Positions 23,842-33,710 of a stretch of 64,000 nt of DNA are shown piece after piece (positions within the stretch are counted from its first letter, which is position 1; every line of letters begins with the position of its first letter). The position numbers were made by a program, and so were the translations under genes. The notes beneath the pieces are model-generated. The model was not told the DNA's origin, did not search any database, and saw only the letters and a list, made by a program, of their open reading frames with translations. Origin of the DNA: Geothrix oryzae (lineage in GTDB: Bacteria; Acidobacteriota; Holophagae; Holophagales; Holophagaceae); contig NZ_AP027079.1 of the NCBI RefSeq assembly GCF_030295385.1, forward strand, positions 2,418,001 through 2,482,000, given 5' to 3'.

Positions 23842-25002
23842 ATGCACCGCATCCACTGGCTGGAGCCGCACCCCTCCAAGGCCGGAGACGCCCTTCGCGT
23901 GGCGCTGACCGAGTGGGGCTACGAGGCCGTCCCCGGGCCGGGGCCGGGCTCGCTGGTCCTGGTGGCCGAACGGCCGGACCCGCGACTGATCCCGGCCGAA
24001 GGTTCGGAGCTGCTGTGGTGGGTCCAGGAGGCCAGTGCCGAAGAAGTCAGCGCCGTCCTGGGCCTGAGGCCGGGCTGGGTCCTTCTGCAGGATCACCCCC
24101 TGGAGGCGGTCCGGGAGGCCCTGCACCACCTGCGGCACCGGGACCTGGGCAGCGAAGGCTGGCTGCGCCAGATGCTGCATTTGGCCTCGCTGGACGATCT
24201 GCTGCGCCTCGTGCTGGAGCGGGCCATCCGCCTGTCCGGGGCCCGGGGCGGCGCCATCTGGCTGCGCCGGGACGACCTCTTCTACCAGCGCGCCGGCGAT
24301 GGCGCCTTCCCGGAGGCCCCCCTGCCCCGGCAGGAAGCCGCGGACCTGGTGCGCCGCGGCGAGGCCTTCCTCCTGGCCGCCTCGGAACAGCTGGGCATCC
24401 TTCGGCTGCTGGATCCGAAGGAGGCCCCAGAGCGCTGCCTCCGCGGCTTCGACGATGTGGAGCCCCTGCTGCTCAATGCCTGGCGCCTGGAGGAGAGCCG
24501 GGCCCTCTCCTTCAAGGACGATCTCACCGTCGCCCAGAACCGCCGTTGTCTCGAGGCAGAGCTGCCCCAGGCGGTCCGGACCGCCGCCGCCAAGGGGGAG
24601 CCCCTCGCGCTGCTGTTCCTCGATGTGGACGACCTCAAGCGGGTGAACACCAGCCATGGCCATCCCGCGGGCAGCATCCTGCTGGAGGCCGTGGCCCACA
24701 CCGCCCAGCGCCTCTGCCGGGCGCACGACCGCCTCTACCGCTACGGCGGCGACGAGTTCTGCATCCTCATGCCCAGCACGACTTCCCGGGGCGCCCGGAA
24801 GCTCGGCGAGCGGCTGCTGCAGACGCTCCGGGAACAGCCGGTAGCGTTCGGCTCCAACCACCTCGCCATCTCCCTCAGCGCCGGCGTCGCCGCCTTCCCC
24901 GAGCATGCCGACGGGGCCGGCCACCTCATCGAACAGGCCGACCGCGCCCTCCTGCGGGCCAAGGAGGAAGGCAAGGGACGGGTGGTGATGGCGCGCTCGT
25001 AG
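23842..25002 (+). CDS. Diguanylate cyclase with GGDEF domain
   Basis: A 386-residue protein. The C-terminal half is a GGDEF domain: LLFLDVDDLKRVN at the metal site, then the active-site YGGDEF. Five residues before GGDEF is RAHD, matching the RxxD inhibitory site, so product feedback inhibition is likely. Residues about 120-215 resemble a degenerate GAF-type sensor (LASLDDLLRLVLERAIRLSG, GAIWLRR). The first 100 residues are unassigned. No membrane helix is seen, so it should act in the cytoplasm, making c-di-GMP from two GTP. ATG 23842 follows GGAG. Its neighbours (the helical protein, pilB with MshEN) suggest it feeds pilus control. Confidence 0.92.
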   Translation: MHRIHWLEPHPSKAGDALRVALTEWGYEAVPGPGPGSLVLVAERPDPRLIPAEGSELLWWVQEASAEEVSAVLGLRPGWVLLQDHPLEAVREALHHLRHRDLGSEGWLRQMLHLASLDDLLRLVLERAIRLSGARGGAIWLRRDDLFYQRAGDGAFPEAPLPRQEAADLVRRGEAFLLAASEQLGILRLLDPKEAPERCLRGFDDVEPLLLNAWRLEESRALSFKDDLTVAQNRRCLEAELPQAVRTAAAKGEPLALLFLDVDDLKRVNTSHGHPAGSILLEAVAHTAQRLCRAHDRLYRYGGDEFCILMPSTTSRGARKLGERLLQTLREQPVAFGSNHLAISLSAGVAAFPEHADGAGHLIEQADRALLRAKEEGKGRVVMARS

Positions 25003-25036
25003 ACGCCCCTAGGCCGCCGGGTCGAGCCCCTGCAGT

Positions 25037-26203
25037 CTACTTCCGCTTCTTCTTTCCGCCCTTTTCCGAACCGAACACCTTGGCGAGGAAACCCTCCCCC
25101 TCGCCCGATGCGGCCTCGCCGTCGAGGCTGCGGCGGAGCTGCTCCACGAGCTGGCGCTGCTCGGCGCTGAGCGACTTCGGCACCGCCACCCGGAGGTGGA
25201 GGTACAGGTCGCCCCGCCCACTGCCCTGGAGACGCGGCACGCCGGCATTCACCAGCTTCACGACATGGTCCGCGGGAGTGCCGGCCGCCAGCTTCACCTT
25301 GTCCGCGCCGTAGGGTGTCTCCACTTCGAGCGAGCCGCCGGTCACCAGCAGGGGCCAGGAGACCTCCAGCCGCTGGTGCAGGTCGCTGCCGTCACGCTCG
25401 TAGCGCGGATCCGGCTCCACATCGAACACCACATAGAGGTCGCCGGTCCGGCCCCCGAACCGCCCGGCCTCGCCCTGGTTCTGGAGTCGCAGCCGGGTGC
25501 CCCGGTCCACGCCCGCAGGGATCTTGAAGCTGACCTTGGATTTGCGGTGGCTGCGCCCCTCGCCGTGGCAGGTCCGGCAGGGCTTGGGGATGATGCGGCC
25601 TCGGCCTTCGCAGCGCGGACAGGGGGTGAGCATCTGAAAGAAGCCCTGGCGCACGGCCACTTGGCCCGCCCCCCGGCACTGGGGGCAGGTTTCGGGGCGG
25701 GATCCCGCCTCGCAGCCGGAGCCATGGCAGGTGTCGCAGGCCTCCAGCCGGGGGATGCTGAGTTCGACGGAATCCTTGCCGAAGATGGCGTCGCGGAAGC
25801 TGAGCTTCAGGTTGTACTGCAGGTCCGAGCCGCGCTCCTCGCCGCCGGCCCGGCGGCGGCCGCCGCCCCCCCCGAAGAGGTCGCCGAAGAGGCCGCCGCC
25901 GAAGAAGCTGCCGAGAATGTCCTCGAAGTCCGCGAACTGGTTCGGATCGAACTGGAACTGCTGGCCGCCTCCCCCCGCGCCGCCCAGGCCCGCGTGGCCG
26001 AACTGGTCGTAGACCTTCCGCTTTTCGGGATCGGACAGCACGCTGTAGGCCTCCGCGGCCTCCTTGAACTTCTCCTCCGCCTCCTTGTTGCCCGGATTGC
26101 GGTCGGGGTGCAGTTCCATGGCCAGCTTGCGATAGGCCTTCTTGAGCTCGTCGGATCCCGCTTCCCGGGTGACCCCGAGAACCTCGTAGTAGTCTCGCTT
26201 CAT
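25037..26203 (-). CDS. dnaJ: Co-chaperone DnaJ
   Basis: A 388-residue type I Hsp40 that delivers substrates to DnaK and stimulates its ATPase. The J domain (residues 4-70) has the HPD motif in [10 protein letters not shown] Gly/Phe-rich linker (residues 75-115) precedes the zinc region with four Cys repeats ([32 protein letters not shown]), followed by the two beta-barrel C-terminal domains. The tail ends in a Lys-rich stretch. It is the last gene of the hrcA-grpE-dnaK-dnaJ cluster, 39 bases after dnaK, and convergent with the diguanylate cyclase. Confidence 0.97.
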   Translation of the reverse strand: MKRDYYEVLGVTREAGSDELKKAYRKLAMELHPDRNPGNKEAEEKFKEAAEAYSVLSDPEKRKVYDQFGHAGLGGAGGGGQQFQFDPNQFADFEDILGSFFGGGLFGDLFGGGGGRRRAGGEERGSDLQYNLKLSFRDAIFGKDSVELSIPRLEACDTCHGSGCEAGSRPETCPQCRGAGQVAVRQGFFQMLTPCPRCEGRGRIIPKPCRTCHGEGRSHRKSKVSFKIPAGVDRGTRLRLQNQGEAGRFGGRTGDLYVVFDVEPDPRYERDGSDLHQRLEVSWPLLVTGGSLEVETPYGADKVKLAAGTPADHVVKLVNAGVPRLQGSGRGDLYLHLRVAVPKSLSAEQRQLVEQLRRSLDGEAASGEGEGFLAKVFGSEKGGKKKRK

Positions 26204-26242
26204 GCATCCATCCTGGGTTCCAGGATAGCCGATGACGCGGGA

Positions 26243-28108
<1,866 letters not shown>

Positions 28109-28148
28109 GGGTGGAACTCCAGGGGGATCGCGAGGTCATGGTAATGAG

Positions 28149-28172
28149 TTATGGACATTACATCCATCATAA
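28149..28172. promoter_or_regulatory. Imperfect palindrome upstream of dnaK
   Basis: TTATGGA and TCCATcATAA form inverted arms around CATTACA, about 40 bases before the dnaK start, in an unusually AT-rich gap. This could be an operator or part of a leader. It is not the CIRCE element bound by HrcA (TTAGCACTC-N9-GAGTGCTAA). Confidence 0.3.
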
Positions 28173-28194
28173 GCATTGAATGCGACTAGGATTT

Positions 28195-28863
28195 TTAAGA
28201 ACTCTGAAGTCGATTCACCACGACGCGGGCGGCCCGCAGGAGCTGGCCCTTGAGCTTGAAGCCCCGCTCGTAGATGGCGGCCACGGCTCCATCCGGCAGG
28301 TTGGGATCGCTGAAGGTGGTGAGGGCCTCCGCATGGAGGGCGTCGAAGGGCTCGCCCACCTGCAGCGGCAGGGCCTCGACATTCATGCGGCGCAGGGCCT
28401 CCTGGAACTGCTTGCGGATGAGCTCCACGCCGGAGCGGAAGGACTCGACATCCTGATAGGTGGCGTCGAGCCCCCGGTCGAAGTTGTCGAGGACCGGCAG
28501 CAGCTCCAGGAGGATCTTGCGCTCGGCCTGCTCCACGGCCAAGGCGATGTCCCGCTGGGCCCGGTTCCTGAAATTGTTGAAGTCCGCCGCCAGCCGCCGG
28601 TGCTGATCCATCAGCTCGGCCTCGCGCCGGAGCATCTCCTCCATCTGGCGTTCCGCGTCGCCCAGCGCCGACTCCAGGTCCACCTCGGGCACGATCTGGG
28701 TGGGGTATTCCGAGGCCACCTCGTCGGCCACGGATTGGAGGTCCTCATCCAGGGAATCATCCAGGTTGAGGTCCACCACATCCTCGGGTTCCCCGACGGG
28801 GCGGGGGCCCGTACGACTGTGGTCGGGATGGGCATCTGGTTCGTGGGGAAGGCCGGTGGTCAT
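28195..28863 (-). CDS. grpE: Nucleotide exchange factor GrpE
   Basis: A 222-residue homodimeric exchange factor that releases ADP from DnaK. A disordered acidic N-terminus (residues 1-65) is followed by a long coiled coil (MEEMLRREAELMDQHRRLAADFNNFRNRAQRD) with the family hallmark DFNNFRNRA, then the C-terminal beta domain with the signature GAVAAIYERGFKLKGQLLRAARVVV. The ATG at 28863 is the most upstream in-frame start close to the coiled coil; no good ribosome-binding site is visible, so the N-terminus is provisional. It is 53 bases downstream of hrcA. Confidence 0.94.
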   Translation of the reverse strand: MTTGLPHEPDAHPDHSRTGPRPVGEPEDVVDLNLDDSLDEDLQSVADEVASEYPTQIVPEVDLESALGDAERQMEEMLRREAELMDQHRRLAADFNNFRNRAQRDIALAVEQAERKILLELLPVLDNFDRGLDATYQDVESFRSGVELIRKQFQEALRRMNVEALPLQVGEPFDALHAEALTTFSDPNLPDGAVAAIYERGFKLKGQLLRAARVVVNRLQSS

Positions 28864-28916
28864 CGCAGCAGTATACGCAATCCCCGCAAGCCACGGGGAC
28901 CGTGCCCTGGGGGTAC

Positions 28917-29963
28917 CTAGGCCCCCTGTCGCCGGTTGACCTGCCCCGACCACCAGCGCAGGCCGCCCATGACCAGGGCATAGTCCATCCGCAGGGGCCC
29001 CACCAGGGCGAAGGTCACGAAACCTGCGGAACCCAGGCGGACCGTCCGGACGGCGGTGGCCAGGGGCCAGCCCTCCAGGTAGGGATTCTCCGAACCCAGC
29101 AGGAGCTGGACATCCTCGGAGGCCCGGTCCGCAAAGGCGTTCAGCAGCCGGGCCAGGCGGCCGTGCTCCTCGAATGCCGCCACGAGGCCGCGGAACCGGG
29201 CGGCGTCCTCGAACTCGGGGAACCCGCCCAACCGCCCCAGGCCCGACACCATCACCGGCGGCTCTCCGGCCGGGCGCTCGTCCGGCCAACGCGAGGCCAG
29301 ATCACGCAGCCGGGCGCGGAGGAATTCCCCTTCCTGCGCCTCGGCCTGGAGGACATCCAGCAGGCGCGACCGCATCTCCACTAGGGTGAGTCCGGCAAAC
29401 CGGGCCGTGGCGTAGTTCCCCAGCTCGACGAGGACGGACTCGGGATAGTTCCAGGCATTTTCCATGAGGCGGTGTTCCACCTCCCCCTGGCAGCCCACCC
29501 AGACCGCCACCAGCCGGCCTGGCCCCACGGGCACGAACTCCAGCCGGGCCAGACGGCTGTGGGTGAGCGGCAACGGCAGCGCCACGCAGACGCCCCCCAT
29601 CACCTCGGCCAGCGTGCGTCCCGCGTGCCGGGCCCAGGTCTCGGGGTCGAGGTCCAGGTCCTCCAGCGTGGCCGCCAGGCGCCCTTCCATCTCCGGGCCC
29701 GGGGGCTGCGCCTTCAGCCAGCGGTCCACATAGTAGCGGTAGGCCCGCTCAGTCGGCACCCGGCCCGCGGAGGTGTGGGGCTGGGCCACCATCGATTCAT
29801 CTTCCAGATCCGACAGCACATTCCGGATCGTGGCGCTGGACAGCGGCTCGGGGTAGCGCTTGGCCAGCAGGCGGGACCCCACCGGCTCCCCCGCCTCGAG
29901 GTAGGTCTCGATGAGGGTGCGGAGCACGGACTCGCCGCGGGGATTGAGGTGGGGTCGCGCCAT
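28917..29963 (-). CDS. hrcA: Heat-shock repressor HrcA
   Basis: A 348-residue winged-helix repressor. The N-terminal DNA-binding domain has LRTLIETYLEAGEPVGSRLLAKRY and the recognition region SSATIRNVLSDLED, then HTSAGRVPTERAYRYYVD, all family signatures. The GAF-like dimerisation part follows. HrcA normally represses chaperone operons through CIRCE and is kept active by GroEL. No CIRCE inverted repeat could be found upstream of hrcA or dnaK here, so its target is probably elsewhere (for example groESL) or is divergent. It is the first gene of the chaperone cluster and divergent from the lipoprotein gene at 30021. Confidence 0.94.
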   Translation of the reverse strand: MARPHLNPRGESVLRTLIETYLEAGEPVGSRLLAKRYPEPLSSATIRNVLSDLEDESMVAQPHTSAGRVPTERAYRYYVDRWLKAQPPGPEMEGRLAATLEDLDLDPETWARHAGRTLAEVMGGVCVALPLPLTHSRLARLEFVPVGPGRLVAVWVGCQGEVEHRLMENAWNYPESVLVELGNYATARFAGLTLVEMRSRLLDVLQAEAQEGEFLRARLRDLASRWPDERPAGEPPVMVSGLGRLGGFPEFEDAARFRGLVAAFEEHGRLARLLNAFADRASEDVQLLLGSENPYLEGWPLATAVRTVRLGSAGFVTFALVGPLRMDYALVMGGLRWWSGQVNRRQGA

Positions 29964-30020
29964 GAAAGGAAACCCTCTGGGGTGTCATACTATACGGCAA
30001 GATTCCCCCAAGGAGGCCCC

Positions 30021-30863
30021 ATGCGCACCATCCTCTCCAGTCTGTCCCTCGCCGCGATCCTGGTCGTCTCGCTGGGTTGCAACCGCAAGAGCGAAGCGGC
30101 CATCCAGGCTGAGGAAGCCGCCAAGGCCGCCGAGACCAAGGTCGCCCAGCTGGAGCAGCAGCTGGCCGAGGCCAAGTCCGGCAAGGTCGCCGGCGCCGAC
30201 AGCGACACCGTCCAGCACATCACCAAGTCCCAGGTGAAGGCCCTGGAGCGGCAGGTGGCCGATGCGAAGAAGCGGGCCGAGGCCAAGAAGCAGGAAGCCA
30301 TCACCCTCGCCGCCGCGCCCGCTCCCAAGGACGCCCCGAAGGCCGTGGTGGTGGATGTCCCCACCGGCACCAAACTCGAGATCGCTCTCGCCCGTGACCT
30401 CGCGACGGACAAGGAACAGCCCGGGGATGCCTGGGAAGGCACCCTGGCTGCCGATGTCGTGGTGGACGGCAAGCTGGTTTGGAGCGCCGGCAGCCTGGCC
30501 CGCGGCGTGGTCACGCAGAGCGCCCCGGCAGGCCGTCTCAGCAATGGCCAGGGCGCCCTGGGCATCCGCCTGACCGAGATCGCCGGTGTCGGCATCGACA
30601 CGGACACCCATGTCGTGGTGGCCAGCGCCCGTGGCGAGCGCAATGCCAAGTTCATCGGCGGCGGCGCGGCCCTGGGTGCCCTGGTCGGCCTCCTCTCCGA
30701 CAAGAAAAATCAGGGTGACCACGCCCTTGGCGGCGCGGCCATCGGCGCCGCCGCTGGCACCGCCGTGGCGGCCGGCAGCGCCGATACCGTCATTCGGATT
30801 CCCGCTTCCAAGCCCGTGGCCTTCAGCCTGACCGCACCGGAGCGGGTCACCCTGAAGAAGTAG
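30021..30863 (+). CDS. Lipoprotein with coiled coil and glycine-zipper region
   Basis: A 280-residue exported protein. The signal peptide MRTILSSLSLAAILVVSLGC ends in a lipobox-like SLGC, so Cys20 would be lipidated. Residues about 27-100 are an Ala/Lys/Glu/Gln coiled coil. A central beta-rich part (PTGTKLEIALARDLAT onwards) is followed by two glycine-zipper segments (FIGGGAALGALVGLL and ALGGAAIGAAAGTAVAAG). AAGGAGG precedes the ATG. A strong hairpin follows the stop. I do not recognise a named family; a role in the cell envelope is inferred from the signal and zipper only. Confidence 0.8.
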   Translation: MRTILSSLSLAAILVVSLGCNRKSEAAIQAEEAAKAAETKVAQLEQQLAEAKSGKVAGADSDTVQHITKSQVKALERQVADAKKRAEAKKQEAITLAAAPAPKDAPKAVVVDVPTGTKLEIALARDLATDKEQPGDAWEGTLAADVVVDGKLVWSAGSLARGVVTQSAPAGRLSNGQGALGIRLTEIAGVGIDTDTHVVVASARGERNAKFIGGGAALGALVGLLSDKKNQGDHALGGAAIGAAAGTAVAAGSADTVIRIPASKPVAFSLTAPERVTLKK

Positions 30864-30877
30864 CCTCATTCACCCTC

Positions 30878-30914
30878 AACGAACGGGGGAGGCGGTGCCT
30901 CCCCCGTTTCGTTG
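30878..30914. terminator. Long hairpin between lipoprotein gene and prfA, bidirectional terminator
   Basis: AACGAA-CGGGGGAGGC, loop GGT, GCCTCCCCCG-TTTCGTT. About 16 base pairs between two convergent stop codons. The T/A-containing lower stem could serve either direction, though neither side has a long T-run. Confidence 0.7.
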
Positions 30915-30939
30915 TACCCATCCGGGAAAACCGCCCGCT

Positions 30940-32013
30940 TCAGGCCTCCAGCGCCTGCAGCCGCTCCGCCTCGAATGCGGCCCGCAGGGGCTCGATGATG
31001 GGCTCGATCATGCCGCCCATGAAGCTGTCGATCTGGTGGACCGTGACGCCCACGCGATGGTCGGTGACGCGACCCTGGGGGAAGTTGTAGGTGCGGATCT
31101 TCTCGCTGCGATCGCCGCTGCCCACCTGGGACTTGCGCATGGCCGAGTGGATCGCATCCGCCTCGTCCTGGGCCTTCTGGAGCAGCCGGCTGCGGAGCAC
31201 GGTCATGGCCTTGGCCATGTTCTTGATCTGGCTGCGCTCGTCCTGGCACTGCACCACGGTGTTGGTGGGCAGGTGCGTGAGGCGCACTGCGGAATAGGTG
31301 GTGTTCACGCTCTGGCCGCCCTTGCCGCCGGAGCAGAAGGTGTCGACGCGGAGGTCCTTCTGGTGGATCTCGATGTCCACCTCCTCGGCTTCGGGCATGA
31401 CGGCCACGGTGCAGGCGGAGGTGTGGATGCGGCCCTGGGTCTCGGTCTTGGGCACCCGCTGCACGCGGTGGACGCCGCTCTCGAAACGGAAGAGGCTGTA
31501 GGCCCCCTCACCCTGGATTTCGGCCGTGGCATCCTTCAGCCCGCCCGCGTCGGCGTCGCTTTCGTCCAGTACGGAAACCTTGAAGCCCCGGCGCTCGGCG
31601 AAGCGGATGTACATGCGGAAGATCTCCGCGGCGAAGAGCGCCGCCTCTTCCCCGCCCGTGCCGGCGCGGACCTCGAGAATCACATTCTTGGCATCGGCCG
31701 GATCCTTGGGGATGAGCAGACGCTTGATCTCCGCATCGCCCTCGGCGATGGCCTTCTTCAGGTCGGGGATCTCCATCTCGGCCATCTCGCGGAGTTCGGC
31801 ATCCATGCTCTTGTCGCCCAGGATGGATTCGGCCTCCTCGAGCTGCTTGATCAGGTTCCGCTGGGCCTGGAAGGCCAGCACCACCGGCTCCAGCTCCGCC
31901 CGGAGCTTGGACAGCTCCCGGAGGCGCTTGGGGTCCGACACCACGGCGGAATCCTGGAGCTGCGCCTCCACTTCCTGGAAGCGGGCTTCGACGGCTTCAA
32001 GTTGATCGAGCAT
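30940..32013 (-). CDS. prfA: Peptide chain release factor 1
   Basis: A 357-residue class I release factor for UAA and UAG. Domain 1 is a coiled coil (residues 1-100). The codon-reading tripeptide of RF1 is PKT in HRVQRVPKTETQGRIHTSA, an allowed variant of PxT; RF2 would have SPF here. The catalytic GGQ lies in CSGGKGGQSVN, where most RF1 have SGAGGQHVN, so the residues around the loop are unusual. The tail IHQIDSFMGG matches RF1. AGAGGTGG precedes the ATG. It lies downstream of rpmE on the same strand with an intrinsic terminator in between. Confidence 0.95.
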   Translation of the reverse strand: MLDQLEAVEARFQEVEAQLQDSAVVSDPKRLRELSKLRAELEPVVLAFQAQRNLIKQLEEAESILGDKSMDAELREMAEMEIPDLKKAIAEGDAEIKRLLIPKDPADAKNVILEVRAGTGGEEAALFAAEIFRMYIRFAERRGFKVSVLDESDADAGGLKDATAEIQGEGAYSLFRFESGVHRVQRVPKTETQGRIHTSACTVAVMPEAEEVDIEIHQKDLRVDTFCSGGKGGQSVNTTYSAVRLTHLPTNTVVQCQDERSQIKNMAKAMTVLRSRLLQKAQDEADAIHSAMRKSQVGSGDRSEKIRTYNFPQGRVTDHRVGVTVHQIDSFMGGMIEPIIEPLRAAFEAERLQALEA

Positions 32014-32042
32014 GGTCCACCTCTTTTGCTGACTCTAGGCGC

Positions 32043-32080
32043 AAAAAAGAAGGACGGGCCGATCGCTCGGCCCGTCCTTC
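32043..32080 (-). terminator. Rho-independent terminator of rpmE
   Basis: A perfect 14-bp stem, GAAGGACGGGCCGA / TCGGCCCGTCCTTC, with a TCGC loop, followed on the minus strand by six T residues. It sits between the rpmE stop and the prfA start, so prfA must depend on read-through or its own promoter. Confidence 0.9.
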
Positions 32081-32092
32081 GGAACATCGCAG

Positions 32093-32347
32093 CTAGGCTT
32101 CGGTGGTCGGCGCGACTTCGGGCGTGGCCTCGGCAGGGGCCGCGGCTTCCTTCTTCGCGTACTTCTTGTTGAACTTCTCCACGCGGCCTTCGGTATCCAT
32201 CAGGCGCTGCTTGCCCGTGAAGAACGGGTGGCAGGCCGAGCAGATTTCCACGCGCAGCTCCTTCTTCGTGGAGCGCGTCATGAACTCATTGCCACAGGCA
32301 CAGTGGACTTTGACTTCGTGCAGCTCGGGGTGAATCTTGTCCTTCAT
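32093..32347 (-). CDS. rpmE: 50S ribosomal protein L31, zinc-binding type
   Basis: An 84-residue L31 of the bacterial large subunit. The form is the zinc-binding one: CACG and CSAC supply the Cys ligands, with the family sequence [18 protein letters not shown] and HPFFTGKQ. The last 20 residues are an Ala/Glu/Pro tail beyond the usual end. ATG 32347 is preceded by AGGAGG at ideal spacing, so a longer in-frame reading can be dismissed. Confidence 0.96.
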   Translation of the reverse strand: MKDKIHPELHEVKVHCACGNEFMTRSTKKELRVEICSACHPFFTGKQRLMDTEGRVEKFNKKYAKKEAAAPAEATPEVAPTTEA

Positions 32348-32488
32348 CGCTTCCTCCTGGGACCGACCGGATGCCCCCATGAGCGGGGTATCTGCACGCG
32401 GCTTGTCCACGCAAGACGAACAGCTTACCGCCGAATCCCCGGTGGCTCAAGGGGGATTCCCGGGGCGGAGGGGTGATCAGGCCCTTCC

Positions 32489-33247
32489 CTACCCCTGTTC
32501 CTGGGGCGTCAGCACCCAGCGCTCGGCCAGGAGCCGCTTCAGCTTCAGGGCTCCCATCACGCTGAGCAGCAGGGTGGCGTTGAAGCTGAGTTCCAGGGGC
32601 ACCTTCCACCACTGGAAGCGGACCCGACCCAGGAAGCCGGCCTCGAGGATGAACATGAAGGCCGTGAAGAGGACGGGTTCCAGGACGGTCTGCCAGAGGG
32701 GCCGCTCCTGGCTGTGACGCTCCAGGAGGAAGCCCGTGTAGGCCCCGTAGAGCAGGCGGGTGGGCTTGAAGCCGTGGTGGGTGGTGAAGCCCAGGGGGAT
32801 GGACAGCAGGGAGGTGATGAGGACGGCCACCGCTGTGCGTGCCCAGGGATTCAGGCGGAGCCAGTGGCGGCGGACCCAGAAATAACCCGTGCCCACGGCC
32901 AGGCCCTGGGCCGCGGCAAACGCCAGGCTGATGTACCAGCGCCAGCCCTCGAACCACATGTGCGCACCGGTGGCGAGGCCGATCATCATGCCGGCGGCCA
33001 GGGCCGTGCTGCCCCGGTGGTTGGCGTCCTGGCCTTCCCCGGCGGAGAGTTCCTCGGCCAGCAGGGTGGGGTGCTCCTTCTCGGAAAGCATGGCCGACAT
33101 GCCTGCTTCGGAGTCGATGCCCCGGGCCTCGGCCTCATCCCTGAGGTGCGCTTCCAGCTCCCTCAGGAGGGTGAGCCGACGCCTCCGGGTCAGGCCCTTG
33201 AAGCCCGAACCCACTTGGGAGAGATAGGCTTCCAGCGCCCGGGACAC
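32489..33247 (-). CDS. Membrane protein with N-terminal HAAS-like helical domain
   Basis: A 252-residue protein. The first 70 residues (LEAYLSQVGSGFKGLTRRRRLTLLRELEAHLRDEAEARG) resemble the HAAS signalling domain that often accompanies PadR regulators. The rest has about six hydrophobic segments. It starts 15 bases after the PadR gene, so the pair forms an operon, the usual HAAS arrangement. The substrate or signal of the membrane part is not known. Confidence 0.75.
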   Translation of the reverse strand: MSRALEAYLSQVGSGFKGLTRRRRLTLLRELEAHLRDEAEARGIDSEAGMSAMLSEKEHPTLLAEELSAGEGQDANHRGSTALAAGMMIGLATGAHMWFEGWRWYISLAFAAAQGLAVGTGYFWVRRHWLRLNPWARTAVAVLITSLLSIPLGFTTHHGFKPTRLLYGAYTGFLLERHSQERPLWQTVLEPVLFTAFMFILEAGFLGRVRFQWWKVPLELSFNATLLLSVMGALKLKRLLAERWVLTPQEQG

Positions 33248-33262
33248 GGGGATCTCCTGAGC

Positions 33263-33589
33263 CTAGACCTTGGGCCCCACGAAGGCCTGGACCATGTCCA
33301 CGAACTGGTTCCACTCCTTCTTCTTGGCCGTCAGGAAAGCATGGCCGGCGGGCTGGATCGCGTAGTAGCGCCGCTCGCGGCCGTTCTCCTGGGTTTCCCA
33401 ATACGAGGCGATGAACTCGGTGGCCTCCAGCTTGTGGAGGGCCGGGTACAGGGCCCCCTCCTTCAGCGTGTAGGTGCCCCCCGTGCGCTGGCGGACCGTC
33501 TCGATGATCTGGTACCCGTACATGGGCCCCTCGCAGAGCAGCGACAACAGCAGCAGGGGTGTGCTGCCCTTCAGCAGTTCACGGTCCAC
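33263..33589 (-). CDS. PadR family transcriptional regulator
   Basis: A 108-residue winged-helix regulator. PadR signatures are clear: LLLLSLLCEGPMYGYQIIE, then GGTYTLKEGALYPALHKLE and the wing GRERRYYAIQPAG. The start is a GTG at 33589, preceded by GGAGG; an upstream reading in frame is not conserved and lacks the fold. It is probably autoregulated through the palindrome just upstream and controls the HAAS membrane protein behind it. Confidence 0.92.
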   Translation of the reverse strand: MDRELLKGSTPLLLLSLLCEGPMYGYQIIETVRQRTGGTYTLKEGALYPALHKLEATEFIASYWETQENGRERRYYAIQPAGHAFLTAKKKEWNQFVDMVQAFVGPKV

Positions 33590-33608
33590 GGGGTCCTCCG
33601 GTTTAGGG

Positions 33609-33641
33609 CACTTCGATGCCTTTAATGTGCATCGCAAAGTG
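33609..33641. promoter_or_regulatory. Candidate PadR operator (inverted repeat)
   Basis: CACTTCGATGC and GCATCGcaAAGTG form inverted arms around CTTTAATGT, 20 bases upstream of the PadR start. On the minus strand a TTGACG hexamer at 33646-33651 could be a -35 box placed so that the palindrome covers the -10 region. This fits autorepression. Confidence 0.5.
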
Positions 33642-33710
33642 AGGTCCGTCAAGCCATCCCCTCGTGATCTCGGCAAAACCTGCACGAAATTCTGATCCTT
33701 CGAGTGGGCT

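Noticed and set aside
29964-30020. CIRCE operator upstream of hrcA
   Set aside because: The gap was read on both strands for TTAGCACTC and GAGTGCTAA; no match with fewer than several mismatches was seen.
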